DNA of 54,941 nt from Cellvibrionaceae bacterium (GTDB lineage Bacteria > Pseudomonadota > Gammaproteobacteria > Pseudomonadales > Cellvibrionaceae): positions 1-54,941 of the forward strand of contig JANQJP010000088.1 in the NCBI GenBank assembly GCA_028281575.1. Reading direction: 5' to 3'. Positions 36,253 through 44,906 of this stretch are shown here, one piece after another. The translations under genes and the position numbers were made by a program. Under the pieces are notes generated by a model that searched no databases, was not told the DNA's origin, and worked only from the letters and a program-made list of their open reading frames with translations. Within the stretch, counting starts at the first letter, position 1; the number at the start of each line of letters is the position of its first letter.

Positions 36253-38217
36253 TTATCGTAAATTAATGATTGTCTGAGTTGTTTGGTCGGCGGTTTCAAT
36301 CGTTTTAGCGCTGGCCTGGAAATTCCGCTGAGAAATAATGAGCTGCACCAACTGTTCAGATAAGTCGACATTCGACTCTTCTAGCGCACCGGACTGAATC
36401 GCACCTAGAGATGCGTTACCCGCCGCATTAATATTTGGTGAGCCGGATTCAAACGTCTCCGCCCAGGCTGAATCACCAACAGGTTGCAGTCCCTGTTGAT
36501 TAGCGAAGTCCGCGAGCAGCACCTGCCCTAATGCAAGCGATTCACCATTTGTAAAACGAGCAAAAATGACCCCCGACTCGTCAACGCTCAAACCTGAAAG
36601 CTGCCCCGCAGTAAATCCATTTTGATCAATACTGTTCACCGCGAACGAGGTGCCAAACTGCGTACTTCCATTAACCCGTATTTGAAAGTTTGAACTTGTA
36701 GGGGGTTCAGGAATTGGCAAACCGCCGCCCTGGGAAACCGGCATAGGTTGGCTTGGCTGAAACGAAGGGTCAGCGTTCGACGGGGTCCAATTTGAAACGA
36801 GTATTGAACCTGTCAATTCTTCATCCAAAGAACCGTCTTCGTTAAAGTAAAGGTCGTAAGAAGCCAGCGTTGGCGGGCCGTTTGCTATGTCGGGGTCACC
36901 GACATCCTGGCCATCAATTTGCACAAACATCTGCCAATGATTGGGTGATGTCGTTGGATCGGACCCGTCAAATGGTTGCTTTACGAAAAACTGCGTCATG
37001 ACATGCTGTACACCAAAACTATCAAAAATCGTTGTGGAAGTTGCGCTGTTATACGTACTGGGATCATTCGCAGCAAATGCGTTGATAACAGTATCCGAAA
37101 ATACGGCGTTGGTCGGATCTGTCGAGTCGCCCAAGGCCTGAAACAGGCCCGTACCACTCGGAGCTTCATTACCAATCTGATAACCATTGTCAACAATAAC
37201 CGTCATCGCACCACCGACAACAGCGGCACTTGTTCCGGCAGTTGACAGGGACTGTGTTGCGCCCTGGGTACCTTGAACATCAAGTGTTGCACCGGCTCCG
37301 GCGACGGATATGCGCAAATCGTCACCTACCGACGACACCAGGGTTAAACTGGTGCCCGCCGTATCCAAAGTCGCGGATACACCCGGCAGCGACGAATTCG
37401 TGACGCCATTAATTTCAGTCTCCAGATCAGACAAACTCGTGACCGCAAAATCGACGCCGTTGACTGTCACAGTAATCGTGCCGGCTAAGTTCGATAAGGT
37501 CGCGGTGGTTTCAGCAGTCGCTGTGATACCGGCGATGGAATTCAATTCGGAAGCGGTTTGAGCAGCTGTAGCGTTGACTGATGAAGTGTAAGAGAGAATA
37601 TCACCATCAGGGTCGGTGATATCGACGCCCTGAGCCACATACCCATTCGATGTACCAGGTGTTGCTATGCCAATGAGATCGCCAGCTGCAGTAAAACTGC
37701 GCCCGTTACTTTGCAAGACGGGTTGGGTTGCGTCGAGGTTCAACTGTTGGTCAACACCCGTGGTCTGACGTGGATCAATAATATTGGTGTTTACCAATAA
37801 GTCGCCAATCACATTATCGATATTGCCCGCGCTATCCGCGGAATATCCTTGCAGGCGGGAACCATTATTCGCCACGATAAAACCCTGAGAATCCAAACCA
37901 AAGGCACCGGAACGTGTGTAGGTGCGATCACCACCGTCACTCAATACGAAAAAGCCATTGCCATTAACGGCCATGTCCAGTTCACTTTCGGTAAATGTGA
38001 TATTTCCTTGCGTAAAACGTTGACTGATATCCTGAATTTCAACGCCCGCTCCAGTTTGATTTGAACCTGCGCCTAACACTGAAGTCGCATAAACATCACC
38101 AAATTCAGCACGAGAGGTTTTGAAACCCGACGTCGACGCGTTGGCGATATTGTTTCCCGTAATCGAGAGCTCACTTGACGCGGCTCTAATGCCACTCAGG
38201 GCTGTATCAAAAGGCAT
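36253..38217 (-). CDS. flgE: Flagellar hook protein FlgE, long form
   Basis: 654 aa, against about 400-470 aa in most gammaproteobacteria. The N-terminus MPFDTALSGIRAASSELSIT with NNIANASTSGFKTSRAEFGD and ELDMAVNGNGFFVLSDGGD is classic. The C-terminus SNVDLSEQLVQLIISQRNFQ is the hook D0 helix. The extra length is a central block (about 200-520) with Ser/Thr-rich beta segments. It follows flgD by 12 bp and has a strong terminator downstream. Confidence 0.94.
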   Translation of the reverse strand: MPFDTALSGIRAASSELSITGNNIANASTSGFKTSRAEFGDVYATSVLGAGSNQTGAGVEIQDISQRFTQGNITFTESELDMAVNGNGFFVLSDGGDRTYTRSGAFGLDSQGFIVANNGSRLQGYSADSAGNIDNVIGDLLVNTNIIDPRQTTGVDQQLNLDATQPVLQSNGRSFTAAGDLIGIATPGTSNGYVAQGVDITDPDGDILSYTSSVNATAAQTASELNSIAGITATAETTATLSNLAGTITVTVNGVDFAVTSLSDLETEINGVTNSSLPGVSATLDTAGTSLTLVSSVGDDLRISVAGAGATLDVQGTQGATQSLSTAGTSAAVVGGAMTVIVDNGYQIGNEAPSGTGLFQALGDSTDPTNAVFSDTVINAFAANDPSTYNSATSTTIFDSFGVQHVMTQFFVKQPFDGSDPTTSPNHWQMFVQIDGQDVGDPDIANGPPTLASYDLYFNEDGSLDEELTGSILVSNWTPSNADPSFQPSQPMPVSQGGGLPIPEPPTSSNFQIRVNGSTQFGTSFAVNSIDQNGFTAGQLSGLSVDESGVIFARFTNGESLALGQVLLADFANQQGLQPVGDSAWAETFESGSPNINAAGNASLGAIQSGALEESNVDLSEQLVQLIISQRNFQASAKTIETADQTTQTIINLR

Positions 38218-38229
38218 GGTTAAACTCCA

Positions 38230-38943
38230 CTACTCGTTAAATTGCTTCACATCGGCCAGGCTGACAGTGCCAACCCCGGCCAGATTCAGTGCCAAAGAAC
38301 CATTTGGTCCCACCGTTACGCTATTGACGTTAGCGCTGAGCGCGGTGGTCAATTCGACTTCTTCACCATCGACGCGCGAGGTGACTTCAAATCTGTACAC
38401 GCCCGGTGGTCGACCCTCGGGGTTGCTGCTCTGCCAATCGAGCAGTTCACCATTTAATTCAGCCGACTTGCCATCCCAGCGAACAATCATTTCGCCTGCA
38501 GGCTGCGTACCCAGGGCCAACTGTTCAACCAACTCGCCCGCTTCGTTGTAGATATTTAAGCTGACCTCACCACTACTGGCCGGTATATCTGAACTAATCG
38601 AAACAAGGCCACCCAAATCCAAACGGGTTTGTTCCGCAGGCACTGTGACGGCACGACCGACTAAGGTCGATGCTTGCAAGGCCTGGTTCGCAATGAAATT
38701 ATTGGTGAACGAATCAAAGTTATTGTTTAACTTATCGAGGCTTTCCACCGAGCTAAACTGCGCCAGCTGCGAAATAAATTCAGTATTGTCTTGCGGGTCC
38801 AACGGGCTTTGATTTTCCAGTTGGGTAATCATGAGCTCCAAAAATGCACTCTGACCAAGCTCGTTGCTGGTGTCCTTTTCTTCTTGCTTACGGGCAATCG
38901 ATAAGTCACTAAAAATATTGTTGGCAGCGCTTACTTCTGTCAT
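38230..38943 (-). CDS. flgD: Hook assembly scaffold FlgD
   Basis: A 237-aa hook-capping protein needed for FlgE polymerisation. The N-terminal domain carries SAFLELMITQLENQSPLDPQ and EFISQLAQFSSVESLDKLN, the FlgD signature. The C-terminal part (about 115-225) is a Tudor/FnIII-like FlgD_ig region with IVRWDGKSAELNGE. It follows flgC by 11 bp. Confidence 0.94.
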   Translation of the reverse strand: MTEVSAANNIFSDLSIARKQEEKDTSNELGQSAFLELMITQLENQSPLDPQDNTEFISQLAQFSSVESLDKLNNNFDSFTNNFIANQALQASTLVGRAVTVPAEQTRLDLGGLVSISSDIPASSGEVSLNIYNEAGELVEQLALGTQPAGEMIVRWDGKSAELNGELLDWQSSNPEGRPPGVYRFEVTSRVDGEEVELTTALSANVNSVTVGPNGSLALNLAGVGTVSLADVKQFNE

Positions 38944-38954
38944 TTCGCTTTACC

Positions 38955-39389
38955 TCACTGTCCCAACGTCAGTACACGCTGAACCATTTGTTTCGCCGCA
39001 TTCATCACATCGACATTTACTTGAAACGAGCGCGATGCCGAAATCATATTTGTCATTTCTTCAACGACGTTCACATTTGGATAAAACACATAACCCTGTT
39101 CATCCGCCTCGGGATGATCGGGCTCGTAGCGACGCTGCAGCGGCGCATCACTTTCGACGATACCTGCCACATGCACACCAACAGCCTCGTCTTGCGGCAA
39201 ACTCGTTCCGCTTTTGTTCATAGCGGCAACAAAGCTCGCATTAAAAACCGGGTGTCGGCCGCGATAGACTTGATCCGTACTCGAACTCGCACTTTCAGCA
39301 TTGGCGATATTGCTCGCCGTGGTATTTAAACGCACGCTCTGCGCGTTCATGCCCGAACCCGCGATATCAAAGATTGTTGATAAGCCCAT
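38955..39389 (-). CDS. flgC: Proximal rod protein FlgC
   Basis: 144 aa. It starts MGLSTIFDIAGSGMNAQSVR with TTASNIANAESASS, and YEPDHPEADEQGYVFYPNVN and VEEMTNMISASRSFQVNVDV follow. These are the standard FlgC motifs. It follows flgB by 2 bp. Confidence 0.95.
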   Translation of the reverse strand: MGLSTIFDIAGSGMNAQSVRLNTTASNIANAESASSSTDQVYRGRHPVFNASFVAAMNKSGTSLPQDEAVGVHVAGIVESDAPLQRRYEPDHPEADEQGYVFYPNVNVVEEMTNMISASRSFQVNVDVMNAAKQMVQRVLTLGQ

Positions 39390-39391
39390 GA

Positions 39392-39790
39392 TTACTCTCC
39401 GCGAAATGCTTTTCTGAGCCCTTTAAAACTGCTATTTAGCAGTTGAAAGGCAACCTGGAACTCGAGACTGTTTTTCATAAATTCCGCATGCTCCACGTGG
39501 CCTTCAACTGAATTGCCATCAATCGAGGCTTGATGCGGCACGCGATACAGATGCTCGACATCGGAGGAAAAGTCCTTTATCTCCATGTGACCACGGTGGG
39601 TCGTATACACTTTTGGATTGTCGGCCTGCGCCATGCGAGCTTTTAGCGCCGAGTGAAAATCGAAATCACGCGCTTTATAGTTCGGCGTATCCACGTTGGC
39701 GAGGTTACTCGATAGCACTTTCGCGCGTTCCGCCCGCAAGGTAAGTGCATGTGGGCGCATACCCAGTGCTGTGTCAAAACTGATCGACAT
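39392..39790 (-). CDS. flgB: Proximal rod protein FlgB
   Basis: 132 aa, the first gene of the flgBCDE operon. MSISFDTALGMRPHALTLRA, then NLANVDTPNYKARDFDF and EFMKNSLEFQVAFQLLNSSF, match FlgB. A perfect sigma-54 promoter lies 43 bp upstream. The interval to cheR (39791-40062) holds this promoter and no gene. Confidence 0.95.
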   Translation of the reverse strand: MSISFDTALGMRPHALTLRAERAKVLSSNLANVDTPNYKARDFDFHSALKARMAQADNPKVYTTHRGHMEIKDFSSDVEHLYRVPHQASIDGNSVEGHVEHAEFMKNSLEFQVAFQLLNSSFKGLRKAFRGE

Positions 39791-39832
39791 GGTTTGCCTT
39801 CAATACTCAAAAAATTTCATCAACGTATTGAT

Positions 39833-39848
39833 AGCAATGCATGTGCCA
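39833..39848 (-). promoter_or_regulatory. Sigma-54 promoter of flgBCDE
   Basis: Minus strand: TGGCAC, 5 bases, TTGCT, a consensus -24/-12 element 43 bp before the flgB ATG. It is probably activated by an FlrC/FleR-type enhancer-binding protein encoded outside the window. Confidence 0.88.
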
Positions 39849-40062
39849 GCGATGAAAAAAATCGATAAGCTACTGTTTTTACTAAATTTTTATAAAAAAA
39901 CGGCCAAGCAAAAAACACGATTTTCTAGAAGAAACGGCAAGGCTCTTCCGCTCGATGGCCGGCACCAAAATTCCCTTTTTCAGCACCCACCAGACAGCAC
40001 AGGAAAACTCGAGACACCAGGATTAATGCGCCGTAAAATAGATAGAGAGTGTCAGAGCCTGG

Positions 40063-40890
40063 CTAGAGAGCGACGTAGACAACGCCGGGATTGCAGTGAA
40101 CCATGCGATATAAATGCGATGCACCGCCCAGGCTTTCTGAAGAACCGAGAAACAAATAGCCTCCCGGTTTTAATGTCGCATGAATACGTTTAAGGATGTC
40201 GTCCTTTAAGTCCGACGAGAAATAAATAAGCACGTTTCTACAAAACACAACGTCAAATTTACCAAGGGTTATATAACTTTCCTGCAGATTGGCCGCGCGA
40301 AACTTCACGCGCTGCTTAATATTGGGTTTTACTTCCCACTGACCGTCGGGGTGCGGCTTGAAAAAATCTTTCAGGCGCTGATCAGACATACCCCGCGAAA
40401 TCGATAACTTATCGTAAATCCCTGCTTTAGCTTGTTCTAAAATCGCGCTGGATAAATCCGTAGCGACAATATCCAACGCAAACGAACTTAGTCCCAGCGT
40501 ACTTTTAATGAACTCTTCAGCAACCATACTGATGGAATAGGGTTCCTGCCCGGACGAGCAGGCTGAGCACCAGATACGCGATGCGCCAAAATTATTTTTT
40601 GACTTTAATTCGGGGAATATCGTGTGCCTAAGGTAATCGAAAGGGTAATTGTCGCGAAACCAAAACGTCTCATTGGTCGTCATTGCATCGACAACTTTCT
40701 GTCGCAACTGACGCTCACTGGGCAGCCGTATTTTTTGAGTAAGCTGATCCAGTGACTCGAGACTGTATTCGATAAGTATCTTTCTAATACGCGTGGTGAC
40801 GAGATATTGTTTATTGTCGCCGAGGTCTATTCCAGCGGCGTCTTTCAAAAAAATTCGAAACTCGGCAAATTCGTTCGGTGTTAAACTCAC
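40063..40890 (-). CDS. cheR: Chemotaxis protein methyltransferase CheR
   Basis: 275 aa. It methylates glutamates of chemoreceptors with SAM. The N-terminal helical domain (1-75) is followed by TTNETFWFRDNYPFDYL, then IWCSACSSGQEPYSISMVA (SAM binding, near residue 108), VFCRNVLIYFS and GGYLFLGSSESL, all typical of CheR. It follows cheV by 92 bp on the same strand, the order found in the Pseudomonas flgA-cheV-cheR-flgB region. Confidence 0.95.
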   Translation of the reverse strand: MSLTPNEFAEFRIFLKDAAGIDLGDNKQYLVTTRIRKILIEYSLESLDQLTQKIRLPSERQLRQKVVDAMTTNETFWFRDNYPFDYLRHTIFPELKSKNNFGASRIWCSACSSGQEPYSISMVAEEFIKSTLGLSSFALDIVATDLSSAILEQAKAGIYDKLSISRGMSDQRLKDFFKPHPDGQWEVKPNIKQRVKFRAANLQESYITLGKFDVVFCRNVLIYFSSDLKDDILKRIHATLKPGGYLFLGSSESLGGASHLYRMVHCNPGVVYVAL

Positions 40891-40982
40891 TTAGGCGTTC
40901 CCTAATCAAATCACCCTGTCACGGCAAGCGTAAACCAGCGGCCCGTGAGACCAAGTTTGCCGCGGGATATCTCTCATCATGC

Positions 40983-41915
40983 TTAGTTATTCACTAATTC
41001 GTGTATTCTTTCGTTAACTCGATTGGCCAACTCATCCGGATGGAACTTGGCTAAAAAGTCGTTCGCCCCTACTTTTTTCACCATGGCCTCATTGAAAACG
41101 CCACTTAAAGATGTGTGCAAAATAATGTGCATATCCTTGAGCGCGGGGTTAGCTCTGACTTCTGCCGTAAAGGTATAGCCATCCATCTCGGGCATTTCGA
41201 TGTCAGATATAATCATCAACAGTTCGTGATAGGGGTCCTTACCTGCGGCAAGCAGCTCTTCCAAAAAATCAACGGCTTCCTGACCGTTTTTAAGCGTCGT
41301 GGTTTTCGCTCCCAGCGATTCCACAACCTTTTGGATTTGTTTACGTGCGATTGCCGAATCATCAACAATAAGCACATGTTTTTGTACAGAGCTGTCCTCT
41401 TGGACACTCTCAATAATTTCGGGGCTGACATCGTCGACCATCGGTGAAACTTCGGCCAGAATTTTCTCTACGTCGATGATTTCAACTAATTTGCCATCGA
41501 CTTCCGTCACGGCGGTCAAATAATTTTCTTTGCCGGCACCCTTTGGCGGCGGATGTATATCGCCCCAGTTCATATTGATAATGCGCTCAACACCGCGCAC
41601 CAGGAACCCCTGGGTGGACCGGTTGTATTCCGTAATAATAACGAAACTATCCTCAAGCCTATCCAGAGGTGTGCTGCCAGTCGCATGCCTGAGATCCATG
41701 ATCGGAATGGTGCCCCCACGAATATGTGCGACACCACGGACAACGGGGTTACGCTTGGGAATTTCACTGAGAGAAGGACACTGCAAAACTTCCTTCACTT
41801 TGAATACGTTAATGCCATATAGCTGGCTACTACCCAAATTGAACAACAGAAGTTCCAGCCGGTTTTGGCCAACCAATTGCGTTCTCTGGTTAACACTATC
41901 TAAAACACCTGCCAT
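40983..41915 (-). CDS. cheV: Chemotaxis coupling protein CheV
   Basis: 310 aa. An N-terminal CheW domain (about 20-165, with LFNLGSSQLYGINVFKVKEV and RGGTIPIMDL) is fused to a C-terminal receiver domain (about 182-305). The receiver has the acidic pair in VLIVDDSAIARKQ, phosphoacceptor Asp in MIISDIEMPEMDG and the Lys in DFLAKFHP. It couples receptors to CheA and adapts by phosphorylation. It is divergent from flgA. Confidence 0.95.
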   Translation of the reverse strand: MAGVLDSVNQRTQLVGQNRLELLLFNLGSSQLYGINVFKVKEVLQCPSLSEIPKRNPVVRGVAHIRGGTIPIMDLRHATGSTPLDRLEDSFVIITEYNRSTQGFLVRGVERIINMNWGDIHPPPKGAGKENYLTAVTEVDGKLVEIIDVEKILAEVSPMVDDVSPEIIESVQEDSSVQKHVLIVDDSAIARKQIQKVVESLGAKTTTLKNGQEAVDFLEELLAAGKDPYHELLMIISDIEMPEMDGYTFTAEVRANPALKDMHIILHTSLSGVFNEAMVKKVGANDFLAKFHPDELANRVNERIHELVNN

Positions 41916-41987
41916 GAATGTTCCCCGACCTTTGCGCTAATTTGAACCAGGCATACGCGTTACGCGCAGCTTTAATACATCACTTTC

Positions 41988-42003
41988 CGGCACGTGGCTT
42001 GCA
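41988..42003 (+). promoter_or_regulatory. Sigma-54 promoter of flgA
   Basis: CGGCAC, 5 bases, TTGCA; one change from consensus at the first base. It is 92 bp before the flgA ATG and points towards it. Confidence 0.72.
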
Positions 42004-42095
42004 GAATCCTGCATCGATGGCACAACGACAATAAATTGTCAGGCTCACCTCTGCCACGCAAGTCACGGCATTGATACATACAGCATAGGCCAATA

Positions 42096-42815
42096 ATGAT
42101 GAAACGATGCAATTTTTTAGCGCTTGGACTCCTCATCGGATGGTGCAACTTTGGCGTTGCAACAGACTATCAAGATATGCAAAGCATCAAGCAGGCGGTG
42201 CAAGGACAGCTGCTCGAACACCTATACGGGATCTATGACGAAACCACCGTACAAAACGATATTGAAATCACTGTGTCCAACCTGGATAGCCGGCTCAGCC
42301 TGAGTCAATGCACCAACGAACTCGAGACCGAGCTGAAAGAAAACAGCTACGGCGGCAGGAACATGTCCGTCAAAGTAAGCTGCACAACCGGCTCACGCTG
42401 GACGATCTACGTACCAGCCGCTGTAGATATTTATGTTGACGTCGCCGTAAGCAGTCGCAACCTGCAAAAAGGTGAACAAGTTCAACCGGGCGACTTCAGC
42501 TTAAAACGCACGAATACCTCGCGAATCGGGCGCCAGTTCTTCGATAGCGCTCCTGCATTAATTGGCAAGGAAGTGCGTCGAACCATCCGCTCAGGCGCCG
42601 TCATCCGCCCCCAGGATGTTCAGCAACCTGAATTGGTTAAGCGCGGTGATACCGTCATTCTCACAGCAAAATCCGGTTCTCTCACTGTCACTTCGAACGG
42701 AACGGCAATGGCAAGTGGTCGCCTTGGCGAGCAGATCAAAGTCATGAATACTCAATCAAAACGTGTCATTGATGCAGTAGTAAGCGGTCCAGGGCATGCC
42801 CTGGTGAACATTTAA
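42096..42815 (+). CDS. flgA: Flagellar P-ring assembly chaperone FlgA
   Basis: 239 aa. An N-terminal signal peptide (FLALGLLIGWCNFGVA, about residues 5-20) is followed by the SAF-containing chaperone. VSSRNLQKGEQVQPGDFSLK and IRSGAVIRPQDVQQPELVKRG are the FlgA core, and VMNTQSKRVIDAVVSGPGHA ends it. It helps FlgI form the P ring in the periplasm. It has its own sigma-54 promoter and precedes flgM. Confidence 0.95.
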   Translation: MMKRCNFLALGLLIGWCNFGVATDYQDMQSIKQAVQGQLLEHLYGIYDETTVQNDIEITVSNLDSRLSLSQCTNELETELKENSYGGRNMSVKVSCTTGSRWTIYVPAAVDIYVDVAVSSRNLQKGEQVQPGDFSLKRTNTSRIGRQFFDSAPALIGKEVRRTIRSGAVIRPQDVQQPELVKRGDTVILTAKSGSLTVTSNGTAMASGRLGEQIKVMNTQSKRVIDAVVSGPGHALVNI

Positions 42816-42856
42816 GGGGACATAGTACAAATGTTGCCCGAATACAAAAAATCTCC

Positions 42857-42883
42857 TAAAGTTCTTGTTAAAGCTGCCGAATA
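42857..42883 (+). promoter_or_regulatory. Sigma-28 (FliA) promoter of flgM
   Basis: TAAAGTTC, an 11-base spacer, then GCCGAATA, close to the TAAAGTTT-N11-GCCGATAA consensus. It lies about 75 bp before the flgM ATG. It gives the usual feedback in which sigma-28 makes its own inhibitor. Confidence 0.83.
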
Positions 42884-42955
42884 CTAGAGTGAAGGTGCTG
42901 AATTTAGCTTACTTTTAGCATCGGAAGGTTTAGCAACAATTGCTTCGGAAAAGTT

Positions 42956-43258
42956 ATGGTTATTGATCCAAACAACATTAGCAGCGCAGCCCACAGCAAA
43001 GGCAAGGCCGTTGGCGGCGAGCGTGCGTCTGCCTCGAAGCAAGCGAACCCGGGGACTGAGACGCAAAAACCCGGTGTCGATAGCGTATCCCTAAGCGGTG
43101 AGGCGCAAGCGATAGCGAAACTTGAATCAGCAGTTGCCAGTATTCCGGACGTCGACAAGAGCAAGACCGAGCTTATAAAAGCTGCGCTTAGATCTGGCCA
43201 ATACAATATCGATAGCCAAGCCATCGCTGAAAAACTTCTCGAGCAAGACGATCTCTAA
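42956..43258 (+). CDS. flgM: Anti-sigma-28 factor FlgM
   Basis: 100 aa, normal length. The disordered N-terminal half (MVIDPNNISS..., Lys/Ser/Gly-rich) is the exported part. The C-terminal half (VDSVSLSGEAQAIAKLES, SGQYNIDSQAIAEKLLE) forms the helices that bind FliA. It holds late gene expression off until the hook is finished and FlgM is exported. It is upstream of flgN and behind a sigma-28 promoter. Confidence 0.94.
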   Translation: MVIDPNNISSAAHSKGKAVGGERASASKQANPGTETQKPGVDSVSLSGEAQAIAKLESAVASIPDVDKSKTELIKAALRSGQYNIDSQAIAEKLLEQDDL

Positions 43259-43364
43259 GCTCGCCCAATCTCCACTGGATCACTTATTCCGTTTCGGCGT
43301 CCGTTCAGGCGCGATTTTTGCGTTTATCGTCTAAGTAACATAATTTTGACGCGAGGAGCGACCT

Positions 43365-43844
43365 ATGTCCCTGCCCTTTTCCGCCGACCAACTAAAGCAG
43401 CATGTCAATCAGGACATGGCGACTTGTGCGTCCTTGCTCGAACTGCTTACCCAAGAACAGACCGCCCTTAAGCGACGCGACGCCGACGCAGTTGAAAGTA
43501 TTCTCGAGAAAAAAGTCTCTCTGCTTGAAATTCTTGAGGGAAGCGCAAAGTTGCGCCAAGCCTGGGCTGTTTCGGCGCAACAAACATCGGATGAACAGGG
43601 TTGGTCCCAGATAATCAGCGAACTCGGAAACAGCGAAATAAAACAGCAATGGGCCGCGCTAAAAGACATGTATATCGCCGTGCGCCAACAAAACGAGATC
43701 AACGGCAAACTGCTTGCACGCCATCAAAAAACCGTCTCAAGGTTACTCGACGTTATGCGCGGGAAAACAGCTGGACCGAGCCTCTATAACGCCTCCGGCT
43801 ACTCCTCCAACCAAGCGCGCAGCAACAAATTCGGCGAAGCCTAA
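43365..43844 (+). CDS. flgN: Flagellar export chaperone FlgN
   Basis: A 159-aa, mostly helical, cytoplasmic chaperone for FlgK and FlgL. LLTQEQTALKRRDADAVESI and LEKKVSLLEILEG form the typical N-terminal coiled coil. The C-terminal tail from about residue 138 is Ser/Asn-rich and likely flexible, as in family members that bind client proteins there. The ATG follows GAGGAG. It is 106 bp after flgM, without a clear terminator between. Confidence 0.9.
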   Translation: MSLPFSADQLKQHVNQDMATCASLLELLTQEQTALKRRDADAVESILEKKVSLLEILEGSAKLRQAWAVSAQQTSDEQGWSQIISELGNSEIKQQWAALKDMYIAVRQQNEINGKLLARHQKTVSRLLDVMRGKTAGPSLYNASGYSSNQARSNKFGEA

Positions 43845-43861
43845 GCGAGCCCGGGAGAACC

Positions 43862-43891
43862 CTGTCAAAGGCGAGCTGGCGTGCGTATAAT
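43862..43891 (+). promoter_or_regulatory. Sigma-70 promoter of tRNA-Arg
   Basis: A perfect TATAAT (43886-43891) lies 10 bp before the mature tRNA 5' end. A weak -35 CTGTCA starts at 43862, with an 18-base spacer. Confidence 0.65.
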
Positions 43892-43901
43892 TGCGCCCCT
43901 C

Positions 43902-43977
43902 GCCCTCGTAGCATAATGGATAATGCAGTCCCCTCCTAAGGGAAAGATTGCAGGTTCGACTCCTGCCGAGGGCGCCA
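43902..43977 (+). tRNA. tRNA-Arg (anticodon CCU)
   Basis: The 76-base cloverleaf includes an encoded CCA. Acceptor stem GCCCTCG / CGAGGGC, discriminator G, then CCA. The anticodon stem TCCC/GGGA closes the loop CTCCTAA, giving anticodon CCT, which reads AGG. The T arm has GGTTCGACTCC. Its last 16 bases are the start of a 101-bp tandem repeat that runs up to rsmE. Confidence 0.94.
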
Positions 43978-44191
43978 TGTTGAAATAACATGGCTCCTGA
44001 CAGGCGTGCCAGCCTTTGCGATTACGCAAAGGCGTTCGCAATTCATTAATGAATTGACTCACCCTGCCGAGGGCGCCATGTTGAAATAACATGGCTCCTG
44101 ACAGGCGTGCCGGCCTTTGCGATTACGCAAAGGCGTTCACAATTCATTAATGAATTGACTCACCCTGCCGAGGGCGCCATGTTGGAATAAC
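43962..44191 (+). repeat. 101-bp tandem repeat containing the tRNA-Arg 3' end (2.3 copies)
   Basis: The 16-base end of the tRNA (CCTGCCGAGGGCGCCA) recurs at 44063 and 44164, an exact 101-bp period. Copies 1 and 2 differ at only two positions I can see; copy 3 stops after about 28 bases. Each full unit has hairpins CATGTT/AACATG, GCCTTTGCG-ATTA-CGCAAAGGC (44012-44033, 44113-44134) and the palindrome CAATTCATTAATGAATTG. The array is probably cotranscribed with the tRNA and ends 4 bp before the rsmE start. Confidence 0.92.
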
Positions 44192-44195
44192 AAAA

Positions 44196-44906
44196 GTGAA
44201 TATTGTTTTACTCGAAGTCAATCAATTCGTAAGCGAGTCACGCGCAAATCTCAACCCGAGACAAGTCGAACATATACGCGAAATACTCAAAAGTAAATCA
44301 GGCGATATACTAACCGTCGGGCAGCTCGACGGAATGATAGGAAAAGGCGAGCTTGTAATAGAAGGAAGCCATTATTCGCTCGTCAATATACGCCTGACTG
44401 AAGCCCCGCCTCTACCTCTGGCCTGTGTATTAATACTCGCACTGCCACGCCCGCAAATGGTAAAACGTATTTTACAAACCACTGCCACTTACGGCGTTGA
44501 AAAAATAATATTGCTGCAAACAAATCGCGTAGAAAAAAATTATTGGCAAAGTCCCAAGGTCCGGGACGACGAAATACAAAGACAACTTATTCTCGGGCTC
44601 GAACAAGCCAAAGCGACGCAGCTACCTGTCATTGAAAAATACCCGAAATTTAACAATTTTATTTCAGGCCCTTGCCAGGATTTCATTTGTAGGCGAAAAA
44701 AAATCGTAGTACATCCGGGCGAACATCCTTTGTTTCCCTCAGAAATACACCAACAGCCTCTCGCAGTGGTCATCGGTCCAGAAGGCGGACTTACGCAAAC
44801 GGAATTAGAACATTTAGCTCAGTTAGGCTTTGAGCCGCAGCAACTTGGACGACGCATATTGCGTGTTGAAACTGCCGTGAACGCGGTATTGGCCAGATTG
44901 ATTTAA
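44196..44906 (+). CDS. rsmE: 16S rRNA (uracil-1498-N3)-methyltransferase RsmE
   Basis: A 236-aa SPOUT methyltransferase. An N-terminal PUA-like domain (about 1-70) precedes the knotted SAM domain with LALPRPQMVKRILQTTATYG, AVVIGPEGGLTQTELEHL (GPEGG, near residue 195) and RRILRVETAVNAVLARL. It methylates U1498 of 16S rRNA. The start is GTG at 44196; only a weak GGA is before it, supplied by the third partial tRNA repeat. Its stop overlaps the stop of the convergent GGDEF/EAL gene by 4 bp. Confidence 0.93.
   Translation: MNIVLLEVNQFVSESRANLNPRQVEHIREILKSKSGDILTVGQLDGMIGKGELVIEGSHYSLVNIRLTEAPPLPLACVLILALPRPQMVKRILQTTATYGVEKIILLQTNRVEKNYWQSPKVRDDEIQRQLILGLEQAKATQLPVIEKYPKFNNFISGPCQDFICRRKKIVVHPGEHPLFPSEIHQQPLAVVIGPEGGLTQTELEHLAQLGFEPQQLGRRILRVETAVNAVLARLI

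Noticed and set aside
43962-44191. CRISPR-like array or phage attachment site at the tRNA
   Set aside because: The unit is 101 bp with no spacer variation, so it is not CRISPR. No integrase or phage gene is nearby, so an att origin is not supported.
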